In this document: piece after piece, positions 26,917 to 34,115 of the stretch | How the letters are laid out: the number at the start of each line of letters is the position of its first letter | Numbering within the stretch: position 1 is the stretch's first letter | From: RGIG9608 sp045612365 | Lineage (GTDB): Bacteria > Bacteroidota > Bacteroidia > Bacteroidales > Paludibacteraceae | Length of the DNA stretch: 64,000 bases | Assembly: GCA_045612365.1 (NCBI GenBank) | Contig: JAZKYY010000017.1 | Span: forward strand, 124,001 to 188,000 | Reading direction: 5' to 3' | Program-made: the position numbers and the translations under genes | The notes under the pieces: generated by a model | Database searches by the model: none | What the model was told of the DNA's origin: nothing | Seen by the model: the letters and a program-made list of their open reading frames with translations, nothing else

Positions 26917-28236
26917 TTATAATAAGTTACTTGCTATTTCAGAAAGTTCGCTTCGTTCTCCTTTAATCAAATTGATATGGGCAAAGATATCTTGTCCTCT
27001 CATTTTGTCAATCATATAAGCCAAACCATTGGATTGCATATCTAGGTAAGGCGAATCTATTTGATGAACATCTCCTACAAATACCATCTTTGTTCCTTCG
27101 CCAGCGCGAGTAATAATGGTCTTTATTTCGTGAGGAGTGAGATTTTGTGCCTCATCAATAATGAAGTAGGTGTTGCTTAAACTTCTTCCACGAATAAAGG
27201 CTAAAGCTTCAATCACCAGATTGCCTTCTCGCTGAAGCTGCTCAATAATCCGAACCTCGTTTCCTTGATACGAGAGGTTATGTTTTATTACGTTTAGATT
27301 GTCAAAAAGAGGTTGCATATATGGAGCAACTTTTTCTTGTGCATCGCCTGGAAGTGCCCCTATGTCTTTATTGGCTAAAGCAACTACAGGACGCGCCAGC
27401 AGAATTTGTTGATACTCCTCGTGTCGTTGCAAAGCTGCTGCTAAGGCCAAGAGGGTTTTTCCCGTTCCTGCTCTTCCTGTAACGGCAACTAATTTGATGT
27501 TGTCATCTAGCAAAAGATTCATTGCGAAGGTTTGCTCGGCATTGCGTGGTTCTATGCCAAAAGCACGAGCTTTTTCTACACGTTTCACATATCTATCGGA
27601 AGCATCATATTTTGCCAAAACACTTGCACGGTTGCTTCTTAAAATAAAACAATCGTTGGGATTGACATCTGAGCGGAAAGAAAATTCATCAATATCAATC
27701 CCATTTTGTGAAGCATATAAAGCGTCTATTTTTTCGGGTTCGACATCTGAAAATTCGGTGCTATCTTTTTCAAATACATCAAAATTATCAACCTTGTCGG
27801 TGATGTAATCTTCGGCAAGTAGTCCGAGCGAACATGCTTTTATGCGGAGATTTACATCTTTTGTTACTAAGATGGTTTTTGTTTCAGGAGATTTTTTCGC
27901 CAAGTTAAGCGCACTTCCCAAAATCAAATGATCAGGTTTTTTACTCAAAAGAGCTTCTTCCATTTCTTTTGGAAAAACGCTTTTTGCTAGCACAAACAGT
28001 CGTCCTCTATTTTCACCAAGACTTACTCCTTCTGAAAACAATTTGTCGGTAACAGCGTCGTCTAACTCTCTTACAAATTGTCGAGCATTGAAGTTGATTT
28101 GTTCGTTTCCTTTTTTGAATTTGTCCAACTCTTCGAGCACTACAATAGGAATATAAATGTCATTTTCTTGAAAATGATCCAAACATTTGTAATCGTGAAG
28201 AATTACATTTGTGTCAAGTACAAAATTTTTTTTCAT
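26917..28236 (-). CDS. PIN-PhoH family ATPase/RNase
   Basis: The protein combines an N-terminal PIN nuclease domain (FVLDTNVILHD with the first metal-binding Asp) and a C-terminal PhoH-like helicase/ATPase domain. The latter has Walker A VTGRAGTGKTLLALAAAL, the DIGALPGD block, and Walker B FIIDEAQNLTP. Such PhoH2-type proteins are RNA helicase-nucleases. The frame is open up to 28362, but the family N-terminus MKKNFVLDTN fits the ATG at 28236 (or 28242), giving about 439 residues. yqeY follows. Confidence 0.93.
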   Translation of the reverse strand: MKKNFVLDTNVILHDYKCLDHFQENDIYIPIVVLEELDKFKKGNEQINFNARQFVRELDDAVTDKLFSEGVSLGENRGRLFVLAKSVFPKEMEEALLSKKPDHLILGSALNLAKKSPETKTILVTKDVNLRIKACSLGLLAEDYITDKVDNFDVFEKDSTEFSDVEPEKIDALYASQNGIDIDEFSFRSDVNPNDCFILRSNRASVLAKYDASDRYVKRVEKARAFGIEPRNAEQTFAMNLLLDDNIKLVAVTGRAGTGKTLLALAAALQRHEEYQQILLARPVVALANKDIGALPGDAQEKVAPYMQPLFDNLNVIKHNLSYQGNEVRIIEQLQREGNLVIEALAFIRGRSLSNTYFIIDEAQNLTPHEIKTIITRAGEGTKMVFVGDVHQIDSPYLDMQSNGLAYMIDKMRGQDIFAHINLIKGERSELSEIASNLL

Positions 28237-28335
28237 TCCCATATCATCTGTTTTTTTAGTTATTGACATCGGTAAAGGTAGGCAAAAAGAAGAGGTATTT
28301 ATTTCTTTTGTCCCAAAATTTTTACAACAAATTAT

Positions 28336-28343
28336 TACTTTTG
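28336..28343 (+). promoter_or_regulatory. -7 promoter box of the helix-hairpin-helix gene
   Basis: TACTTTTG lies 24 bases before the ATG at 28368. Confidence 0.55.
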
Positions 28344-28367
28344 CATAGTAAGCAACAAACAAATTAA

Positions 28368-29279
28368 ATGCCTAAACGATTTTTCTTTTTTACAAAAAGT
28401 CAAAGAATTGCAACCATTGCACTCATTTTAATTATTGTTGCAGTTATTGTCATTGATATTTTTTTACCAAGAATCCTTCCTCCTCAGAAGTCTTTTTTTG
28501 ATCCAAAATTTACCGCTGAAATCAAGCACTTTGAGGAGCAACTGGACTCTTTTGAATTAACTAATCTAATCGTTAGTCAGCATCATTATCCTAAAAAAAT
28601 AAACAATACTTCTCCTCAAAAAGTGTTGTTTAACTTTGACCCAAACACACTAGATTCAGCCGGATTTGTTCAACTTGGTTTGGCTCCTTACGTTGCAAAA
28701 AATATCATTAGATATAGAGCAAGGGGAGGTGTTTTTAGAGAAAAAACGGACTTTGCAAAAGTATACGGAATTACTCCAAATTCTTTTGAAGAGCTCGAGC
28801 CCTATATTTTTATTGGAGCAGAATACCAGGAAAATAAAGAACTAACTGACGCAAAACATAATGAGCAGTTTTGCGATAGTATTATTATTGAACTCAATTC
28901 AGCTGACACTACTCAATTAAAGAAAATTAAAGGCATTGGGAGTGCTTTTGCCAAAAGAATTGTTACTTATAGAACTCGGCTTGGAGGTTTCATTTCGGTA
29001 GAACAATTGCTTGAAGTTGGCGGAATTAATGAGACTCTTTTCAGAAAAATAAGACCACATATTGATATAAATGCGCAAAACATTAAGAAAATAGATGTTA
29101 ATCATTGGAGTGTCGCTCGAATGAAAAACCATCCTTATATGAATTTTTCCCGAGCAAAAGCTATTTTTGACTTTAGAGAAATGGTTGATAAAATAAGTTC
29201 GATAGAGGAAATGAAACATTTGGAGGAATTTTCTGAGGATGATTGGAAACGATTAGAACCTTATTTATCTTTTGAATAA
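28368..29279 (+). CDS. Membrane-anchored helix-hairpin-helix (ComEA-like) protein
   Basis: The 303-residue protein has one N-terminal membrane helix (about residues 14-34). It is followed by three helix-hairpin-helix units: FDPNTLDSAGFVQLGL, ELNSADTTQLKKIKGIG and DVNHWSVARMKNHPYM starts. ComEA-type domains bind double-stranded DNA without sequence specificity. Repeated HhH domains on a membrane anchor suggest DNA binding in the periplasm, for example in uptake, but no other competence gene is nearby. Function is inference. Confidence 0.85.
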   Translation: MPKRFFFFTKSQRIATIALILIIVAVIVIDIFLPRILPPQKSFFDPKFTAEIKHFEEQLDSFELTNLIVSQHHYPKKINNTSPQKVLFNFDPNTLDSAGFVQLGLAPYVAKNIIRYRARGGVFREKTDFAKVYGITPNSFEELEPYIFIGAEYQENKELTDAKHNEQFCDSIIIELNSADTTQLKKIKGIGSAFAKRIVTYRTRLGGFISVEQLLEVGGINETLFRKIRPHIDINAQNIKKIDVNHWSVARMKNHPYMNFSRAKAIFDFREMVDKISSIEEMKHLEEFSEDDWKRLEPYLSFE

Positions 29280-29283
29280 AATT

Positions 29284-30168
29284 ATGAATTTTTTGAGTAA
29301 AAACGACAAAATAGGAATAATATCTCCTGCAGGCAAGGTAATAGAAGAAGAGTTAGTTTTTGCTATAAATATGCTTAAATCTTGGGGTTTTGATCCTATT
29401 GTAGGGAAAAACTGTTTTGGTAGCTATGGATGTTTTTCTGGAAAACCTGAGAGAAGAAAAAACGACCTCCAAGCCATGCTCGATAGTGATGACATAAAAG
29501 CTATTTTTTGTACTCGTGGGGGCTATGGACTTGCGCAAATTATCAACGATTTGTGTTTTGAAAAATTCAAAAAAAAACCAAAAGTGATTATCGGCTATAG
29601 CGATGTTACTGTGCTACACAATGCAATGGCAAACTTGCAAGTTCCATCTGTCCATGCGCCAATGTTGAGAGGTTTTTCTACTACGCCAGCCAATATACTT
29701 AACCATATTAAAAATATTCTCGTCGGGGAGTTTCCCACTTACCGCATCGATTCTCACCCGCTTAATCGTTGTGGAGAGGCAAAAGGAGAAATAGTAGGAG
29801 GAAACCTGTCTGTATTTTTCGGCCTTAGAGGTACTCGATTCGATTTGAACTTCACGAACAAAATTCTTTTTATCGAAGATATTTCTGAAAAAGCGCATCA
29901 GATAGACCGAATACTTTGGAACTTAAAGATTGGAGGTGTTTTTGAACAAATTGCAGGACTCATTGTCGGACAATTTACCAATTGCACCGAGGACGAATCT
30001 TTGATGCAAAGCATTCATGAATCAATTGCCAACATCGTAGCGGAATACGATTTCCCCGTTTGTTTTAATTTTCCAGCAGGACATGTAGATGAGAACTATC
30101 CTATTGTTTTTGGTGTTCCGGCAGAATTAAAAATTGAACAGAACTACACTGAATGTAAGTTCCTTTAA
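29284..30168 (+). CDS. LD-carboxypeptidase (peptidase S66, LdcA/MccF family)
   Basis: The enzyme cleaves the bond between the third L- and fourth D-residue of peptidoglycan tetrapeptides during murein recycling. Some members instead destroy microcin C-type compounds. Visible motifs are CTRGGYGLAQII, the nucleophile elbow IIGYSDVT, and the C-terminal AGHVDEN with the catalytic His. The frame extends to a TTG at 29272, but the ATG at 29284 gives a natural start and 294 residues. It begins 4 bases after the upstream gene ends. Confidence 0.9.
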   Translation: MNFLSKNDKIGIISPAGKVIEEELVFAINMLKSWGFDPIVGKNCFGSYGCFSGKPERRKNDLQAMLDSDDIKAIFCTRGGYGLAQIINDLCFEKFKKKPKVIIGYSDVTVLHNAMANLQVPSVHAPMLRGFSTTPANILNHIKNILVGEFPTYRIDSHPLNRCGEAKGEIVGGNLSVFFGLRGTRFDLNFTNKILFIEDISEKAHQIDRILWNLKIGGVFEQIAGLIVGQFTNCTEDESLMQSIHESIANIVAEYDFPVCFNFPAGHVDENYPIVFGVPAELKIEQNYTECKFL

Positions 30169-30195
30169 CACACCATGAGTCTGCATGGAATTTAG

Positions 30196-30203
30196 TACCT
30201 TTG
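30196..30203 (+). promoter_or_regulatory. -7 promoter box of trmD-argC
   Basis: TACCTTTG lies 25 bases before the trmD ATG. A clear -33 element is not visible. Confidence 0.55.
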
Positions 30204-30228
30204 TGCAGAAAAACTGAGCAAACAAACT

Positions 30229-30918
30229 ATGCGGATAGATATCATCACACTTTTACCCGATTTGTTGGATAGTTTCTTGAACCACTCCATTGTGAAGCGA
30301 GCAAAAAGCAAAGGTTTGGTGGAGATAGAAGTTCATAATTTGCGCGACTTTTCTTCCGATCAGCGTCATCGTCGGGTCGACGATTATCCTTTTGGTGGCG
30401 GAGCTGGAATGGTGATGCAAGTAGAACCAATCTTCAAAGCCATAAAAAAACTTACCTCGGAGCGCAATTATGATGAGATAATTTACACCTCGCCCGATGG
30501 TGAGATGTTTGACCAACCTATGGCAAATAATCTTTCGATGAAAGAAAACATCATTATCCTCTGCGGACATTACAAAGGAGTCGATCAGCGTGTTCGCGAT
30601 TTTTTGGTGACAAAAGAAATCTCCATCGGAAGTTTTGTGCTGACAGGAGGAGAATTGCCTGCTGCTGTGATGACTGATGCTATAGTTCGACTCATTCCGG
30701 GAGCAATTGGCGATGAGCAGTCTGCTTTGTCCGATTCGTTTCAAGACAATTTGCTCGCTCCGCCCGAGTATACTCGTCCTGCCGAATTTAACGGATGGAA
30801 GGTTCCAGATATTTTACTTTCCGGACACGAAGCGAATATAGAAAATTGGCGTTTGCAACAAGCAATAGAACGCACAGAAAGGCTTAGACCCGATTTGTTA
30901 GAAAAGAAGAATAATTAA
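30229..30918 (+). CDS. trmD: tRNA (guanine-N1)-methyltransferase
   Basis: TrmD methylates G37 of tRNAs that read CNN codons and prevents frameshifting. The 229-residue SPOUT enzyme shows the start MRIDIITLLPDL, the VDDYPFGGGAGMVMQ loop, and the trefoil-knot SAM-binding segments LCGHYKGVDQRV and EISIGSFVLTGGELPA. The argC gene follows after 16 bases. In many bacteria trmD sits among ribosomal protein genes, but here it does not. Confidence 0.97.
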   Translation: MRIDIITLLPDLLDSFLNHSIVKRAKSKGLVEIEVHNLRDFSSDQRHRRVDDYPFGGGAGMVMQVEPIFKAIKKLTSERNYDEIIYTSPDGEMFDQPMANNLSMKENIIILCGHYKGVDQRVRDFLVTKEISIGSFVLTGGELPAAVMTDAIVRLIPGAIGDEQSALSDSFQDNLLAPPEYTRPAEFNGWKVPDILLSGHEANIENWRLQQAIERTERLRPDLLEKKNN

Positions 30919-30934
30919 AAATTTATACATAAAA

Positions 30935-31903
30935 ATGGAAAAAATAAAAGTTGGAATTGTTGGGGGAGCTGGTTATACGGCTGGTGAATTGTTGCGAATT
31001 TTGGTGCATCACCCTAGTGTAGAAATAGTGTTTGTGAATAGTAGCAGTAACGCAGGAAACAAACTTTACGATGTGCACGGAGGTTTGTTTGGCGAAACGG
31101 ATATGTGTTTTTCGTCCGACTTGCTTTTCGATGAAATTGATGTGCTTTTCCTTTGCTCGGCGCATGGCGATAGTGCAAAGTTCCTTTCGGCAAATGCGGT
31201 TCCAAGCAATGTAAAAATCATCGACTTGGCGCAGGATTTTCGCGACGAGTCGAACGATTTTGTATACGGATTGCCCGAAATGCAACGCGAGAAGATCACT
31301 TCATGTCATAAGCTAGCCAACCCGGGTTGCTTTGCCACTGCCATTCAGTTGGCATTGTTGCCTTTGGCCAACAAAGGTTTGCTTAAAGGCGATGTCCACA
31401 TCAACGCCATCACGGGATCGACGGGTGCGGGCGTGAAACCATCAGCTACATCGCATTTCAGTTGGAGAAACAATAATATCTCAGTTTACAAAGTGTTTGA
31501 ACATCAGCATTTGTTGGAAATTGGTCGTTCGTTGAAAAAAATGCAACCGGACTTCAATGCCGAACTCAACTTTATCCCCGTACGTGGCGATTTTGCTCGT
31601 GGTATTTTTGCAACGGCATACACCGAATGCAACCTCACCGAAAGCGAGGCTGTTCAGCTCTACAAAGATTATTACAGCACAGCTGCATTTACTTTTGTAA
31701 CGGACAAAAATCCCGACCTCAAGCAAGTGGTAAACACCAACAAAGCAATTGTTTATGTGAAAAAACACGGCAATAAACTACTTGTAATTTCTATGATAGA
31801 CAACTTGCTAAAAGGTGCTTCGGGTCAGGCAGTGCAAAACATGAACCTAATGTTTGGCTTGGATGAAAAAACTGGATTGGGCCTAAAACCAAGCGGTTTT
31901 TAA
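30935..31903 (+). CDS. argC: N-acetyl-gamma-glutamyl-phosphate reductase
   Basis: ArgC reduces N-acetylglutamyl phosphate to the semialdehyde in arginine biosynthesis. The 322-residue protein has the NADP-binding start VGIVGGAGYTAGELLR and the catalytic Cys132 in NPGCFATAI. The TGSTGAGVKPS block and the conserved VRGDFARGIFAT region are also seen. No other arginine gene is adjacent. The gene is visibly richer in G and C than those to its left. The interrupted inverted repeat begins about 110 bases after its stop. Confidence 0.95.
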   Translation: MEKIKVGIVGGAGYTAGELLRILVHHPSVEIVFVNSSSNAGNKLYDVHGGLFGETDMCFSSDLLFDEIDVLFLCSAHGDSAKFLSANAVPSNVKIIDLAQDFRDESNDFVYGLPEMQREKITSCHKLANPGCFATAIQLALLPLANKGLLKGDVHINAITGSTGAGVKPSATSHFSWRNNNISVYKVFEHQHLLEIGRSLKKMQPDFNAELNFIPVRGDFARGIFATAYTECNLTESEAVQLYKDYYSTAAFTFVTDKNPDLKQVVNTNKAIVYVKKHGNKLLVISMIDNLLKGASGQAVQNMNLMFGLDEKTGLGLKPSGF

Positions 31904-32013
31904 TATTAAAAACCAAATAACGATATTTTATTTTTTTAGATAAAAACATTTTTGCCTATGAAAAAATAACACTGTAAAAAGTGTGTACATCTTGAAACTG
32001 ACATATTGAAAAT

Positions 32014-32191
32014 AGCGTTATAAGCTAAACTTGAGTTTTTGAAACCTAGACACTTTCAAAAATTTATCTATTCAAGCAAAAGCCGAAATGACGCTCACGC
32101 TCGTAGCGTGGGCTTTTGTGTGTAATTTGAATAGATAGGGTAAGTCTAGGACCTCAAAAACTCAAAGAAGCAATAAGCAAAGCACCACGCT
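32014..32191. repeat. 178-base interrupted inverted repeat (five-stem hairpin)
   Basis: Between argC and the chimeric lipoprotein gene is a nested inverted repeat. Its stems are 12 bp (32031-32042 with 32154-32165), 7 bp (32045-32051 with 32144-32150), 11 bp (32065-32075 with 32127-32137), 8 bp (32077-32084 with 32111-32118) and 6 bp (32096-32101 with 32105-32110). An outer AGCGT/ACGCT pair lies at 32014-32018 and 32187-32191. The tip contains CACGCTCGTAGCGTG. It contains no gene and is far longer than a terminator. It may be a miniature mobile element or a structured RNA. Confidence 0.75.
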
Positions 32192-32276
32192 ATTTTTATG
32201 TGCACATGCGAACCGAATTTTTTTAGGGTGCTTAATTGATTTTTATAGATTTTATGATTAAAAAAATAGAAAAAAG

Positions 32277-33902
32277 ATGAAAAAACATTTTTTATTTATG
32301 GCAATTATGTTTGCCACTATGTGTTTGGGACTAACCTCGTGCGACGATAAAAATGTTGATGATAGCACCAATACAAATACAAATACAAATACTAATGATG
32401 TTGTTGTTACTTCAGGAGATTTTGTTGATTTGGGGTTAAGCGTGAAATGGGCAAGTTGCAATGTTGGTGCTTCGTCTCCCGAAGGGTGTGGAGACCGTCT
32501 TACTTATGACGAAGCGATGGAAGATTTTAAGGGAAAGGCTATTACCCGATATAACACCTCCGGTCTCTATTTGGGAGTGATGGGTTTCAACAATGCGTTG
32601 TATCCGTATCAGTACGGTTCAAACAATTTTCGTTTGTTGACCTCCTCAAAGTCGAGTTTTCAGAGCCACATAAGTGGATTAAAAACGGATATAGGCACAG
32701 CACTCTACTATGCGGTGGATAAGGCAGTGAGCAATTTGGAAAACTCTCTTTTCCCTGCCGATTTGAGCAAGGTGGCTATTGTAACTTTTACCGATGGTTT
32801 GGACGTTGGTTCGGTGGAATATGGCGATGAATACGAGAGCGTTTCTGCTGTGAGCCAGCACCTGAAGTCGGCACGTGTCGATGGAAAAGCGATAGATGCT
32901 TATGCCATTGGCTTGAAAGGCAACGATGTGACAAATGTCAGTCGCTTCAAAGAAAACCTTACAGCACTATCAAGTTCTGCGAGCAATGCCATGGAGGTGG
33001 CGGATATGGATGAGGTGAATGCAAAGTTCCAAGAGATAGCCAATTCGCTTTACAACGAAACCAAAACACTCTCTATCTCCATCGTTTCTCCAGGGCTTAA
33101 CAATGGTCAGAAGTTTCGCTTCACCTTCGATGGCAACCTTGATGAAGCCACCTCTTCCACTTGTTACATAGAGGGCGTTTGGGACAGAAAGAATAACGTT
33201 CTCTCGTCGGTTTCCTACCAAGGGCTGAAGTGTAGCAACGGAAGCAGCGTGAGCTTAACAAAGGAAGAGAGTATTTTTTACTCCTTTACGCTTAAAGATG
33301 TTGTTTTTTCCAACGATAAGGTGTTCGAAAAGAGTAAAATACAAATGTGGCTCCAAGAAGGAGGTATCTGGGGTAAAAATTCTGAGTTCAACCCCAATTC
33401 TTCTAGCGACCCAGTTGTAGAACAAAAATCGGCGGTGATTATGTTGGTACTCGACTGTAGTAGTTCGTTGGGCACACAAGGTTTGCAACAGGTACAAACC
33501 GCTGCCAATAACTTTATTTCTACCTTGTATTCGAGTGTCGGTAGCAGTTCTTCTTCCGAAGGAAGCACTTCTACGATATATGTTAGTGGAGATGGTTCTC
33601 GTATGCCGACTGATGACGAATTCCAAGAATTAATAGAAAACTGTACATGGACGTGGACTGTAAAGAGTGGAGTAAATGGTTACAAAGTAACAGGACCAAA
33701 TGGCAATAGTATCTTTTTGCCTGCTGCGGGCTACCGCTACGGCTCCGGTGTGGACCTCGTGCAGTACAACGGCTACTATTGGTCTGCCACTAGTTACTAT
33801 AGCAACTACGCGTACTACCTCTACTTCGACTCGGACGAAGCGGGCATGGGCCACAACTACCGCTACTACGGTCAATCCGTGCGTCTTGTCAAGGATTTAT
33901 AA
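32277..33902 (+). CDS. Chimeric lipoprotein: FISUMP-like ends, von Willebrand A-like middle, variable-region-like tail
   Basis: The 541-residue protein starts with a lipoprotein signal ending in LTSC (Cys22) and a Thr-Asn repeat linker (31-40). Residues 49-70 (FVDLGLSVKWASCNVGASSP) match the N-terminal end of FISUMP-type paralogous domains. The matching C-terminal half occurs only at 443-541 (MPTDDEFQEL to SVRLVKDL). Between them lie von Willebrand A pieces in unusual order: TDIGTALYYAV and VAIVTFTDGLD at 137-176, and the DxSxS-type LVLDCSSSLG only at 390-399. The last 58 residues contain 14 Tyr. The arrangement looks like a recombined or inserted domain. It is predicted to be exposed on the envelope, with unknown function. 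Confidence 0.85.
   Translation: MKKHFLFMAIMFATMCLGLTSCDDKNVDDSTNTNTNTNTNDVVVTSGDFVDLGLSVKWASCNVGASSPEGCGDRLTYDEAMEDFKGKAITRYNTSGLYLGVMGFNNALYPYQYGSNNFRLLTSSKSSFQSHISGLKTDIGTALYYAVDKAVSNLENSLFPADLSKVAIVTFTDGLDVGSVEYGDEYESVSAVSQHLKSARVDGKAIDAYAIGLKGNDVTNVSRFKENLTALSSSASNAMEVADMDEVNAKFQEIANSLYNETKTLSISIVSPGLNNGQKFRFTFDGNLDEATSSTCYIEGVWDRKNNVLSSVSYQGLKCSNGSSVSLTKEESIFYSFTLKDVVFSNDKVFEKSKIQMWLQEGGIWGKNSEFNPNSSSDPVVEQKSAVIMLVLDCSSSLGTQGLQQVQTAANNFISTLYSSVGSSSSSEGSTSTIYVSGDGSRMPTDDEFQELIENCTWTWTVKSGVNGYKVTGPNGNSIFLPAAGYRYGSGVDLVQYNGYYWSATSYYSNYAYYLYFDSDEAGMGHNYRYYGQSVRLVKDL
32367..32396 (+). repeat. Hexanucleotide repeat (ACAAAT) in the lipoprotein linker
   Basis: Three exact ACAAAT copies, flanked by single-mismatch copies on both sides (the right one ACTAAT), encode the Thr-Asn linker. 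The unit keeps the frame, so copy-number change would alter linker length only. Confidence 0.75.
33726..33899 (+). other. Candidate variable region of a diversity-generating retroelement target
   Basis: The last 58 codons before the stop are dominated by NNC codons (34 of 58), among them TAC twelve times along with AAC, GAC, CAC, GGC and AGC. They encode a C-type-lectin-like tail with GYYWSATSYYSNYAYYLYFD and end in RYYGQSVRLVKDL. This is the codon signature left by adenine mutagenesis of AAC-rich template repeats. No template repeat or reverse transcriptase was found in the window, so the assignment is tentative. Confidence 0.5.
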
Positions 33903-33928
33903 ATTTCGCAGGGAGAAAAACTTTAAAA

Positions 33929-33968
33929 AAATCCAACTTCACTTTTTATGGAGTTGGATTTTCTTTTT
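33929..33968 (+). terminator. Terminator or hairpin after the chimeric lipoprotein gene
   Basis: AAATCCAAC and GTTGGATTT form a stem with a loop of about 13 bases, followed by a T-rich run. It lies about 30 bases after the stop codon. Confidence 0.75.
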
Positions 33969-33972
33969 TTTG

Positions 33973-34037
33973 TGGAGCTGACGGGAGTCGAACCCGTGTC
34001 CCCCCTCACGGGCAGAGAAAATATGAAAAACAGCTCC
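33973..34037 (-). ncRNA. tRNA-like minigene or ssrA remnant sharing the tmRNA 3' end
   Basis: On the minus strand this 65-base element begins GGAGCTG (34037-34031) and ends CAGCTCC (33980-33974) plus discriminator A, a perfect 7-bp acceptor stem. Its T-arm and acceptor 3' strand are identical to the ssrA 3' end over 31 bases (33971-34001 against 8980-9010). The middle holds a CCC-GTGA-GGG hairpin. There is no D-arm, anticodon arm or tag frame. The 5' strand is not a copy of ssrA: it reads GGAGCTG, which pairs perfectly, where ssrA has GGGGCTG with a wobble. No promoter box was found upstream. It could be an internally deleted second ssrA or a selected tRNA mimic. Confidence 0.6.
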
Positions 34038-34053
34038 CTAAGTTAGGGGAGGA

Positions 34054-34083
34054 GAAAAAAACGCACTGCAGTGCGTTTTTTTT
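34054..34083. terminator. Perfect palindromic bidirectional terminator
   Basis: The 16-base palindrome ACGCACTGCAGTGCGT at 34061-34076 is flanked by seven A and a run of T. It separates the accessory segment from the hexosaminidase gene. Confidence 0.85.
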
Positions 34084-34085
34084 TA

Positions 34086-34093
34086 TATTTTTG
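34086..34093 (+). promoter_or_regulatory. -7 promoter box of the hexosaminidase gene
   Basis: TATTTTTG lies 22 bases before the ATG at 34116 and inside the longer upstream open frame, supporting the later start. Confidence 0.5.
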
Positions 34094-34115
34094 TCCTGAA
34101 ATAAAAACAGCACTT

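Noticed and set aside
32014..32191. An integron attC site
   Set aside because: The hairpin is long and imperfect as in attC, but the paired core sites RYYYAAC and GTTRRRY are not present at its ends, and no integron integrase is seen.
32369..32396. The Thr-Asn coding repeat as a phase-variation switch
   Set aside because: The unit is six bases, so changes in copy number do not shift the frame.
8980..34001. The ssrA 3' end and its copy at 33971-34001 as attL and attR of a 25-kb integrated island
   Set aside because: The two copies are inverted, not direct; the genes between are ordinary housekeeping genes; and no integrase is present. Recombination would invert rather than excise the segment.
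33973..34037. An ordinary tRNA gene
   Set aside because: The T-arm and acceptor are good, but there is no D-arm and no 7-base anticodon loop in the 65 bases.
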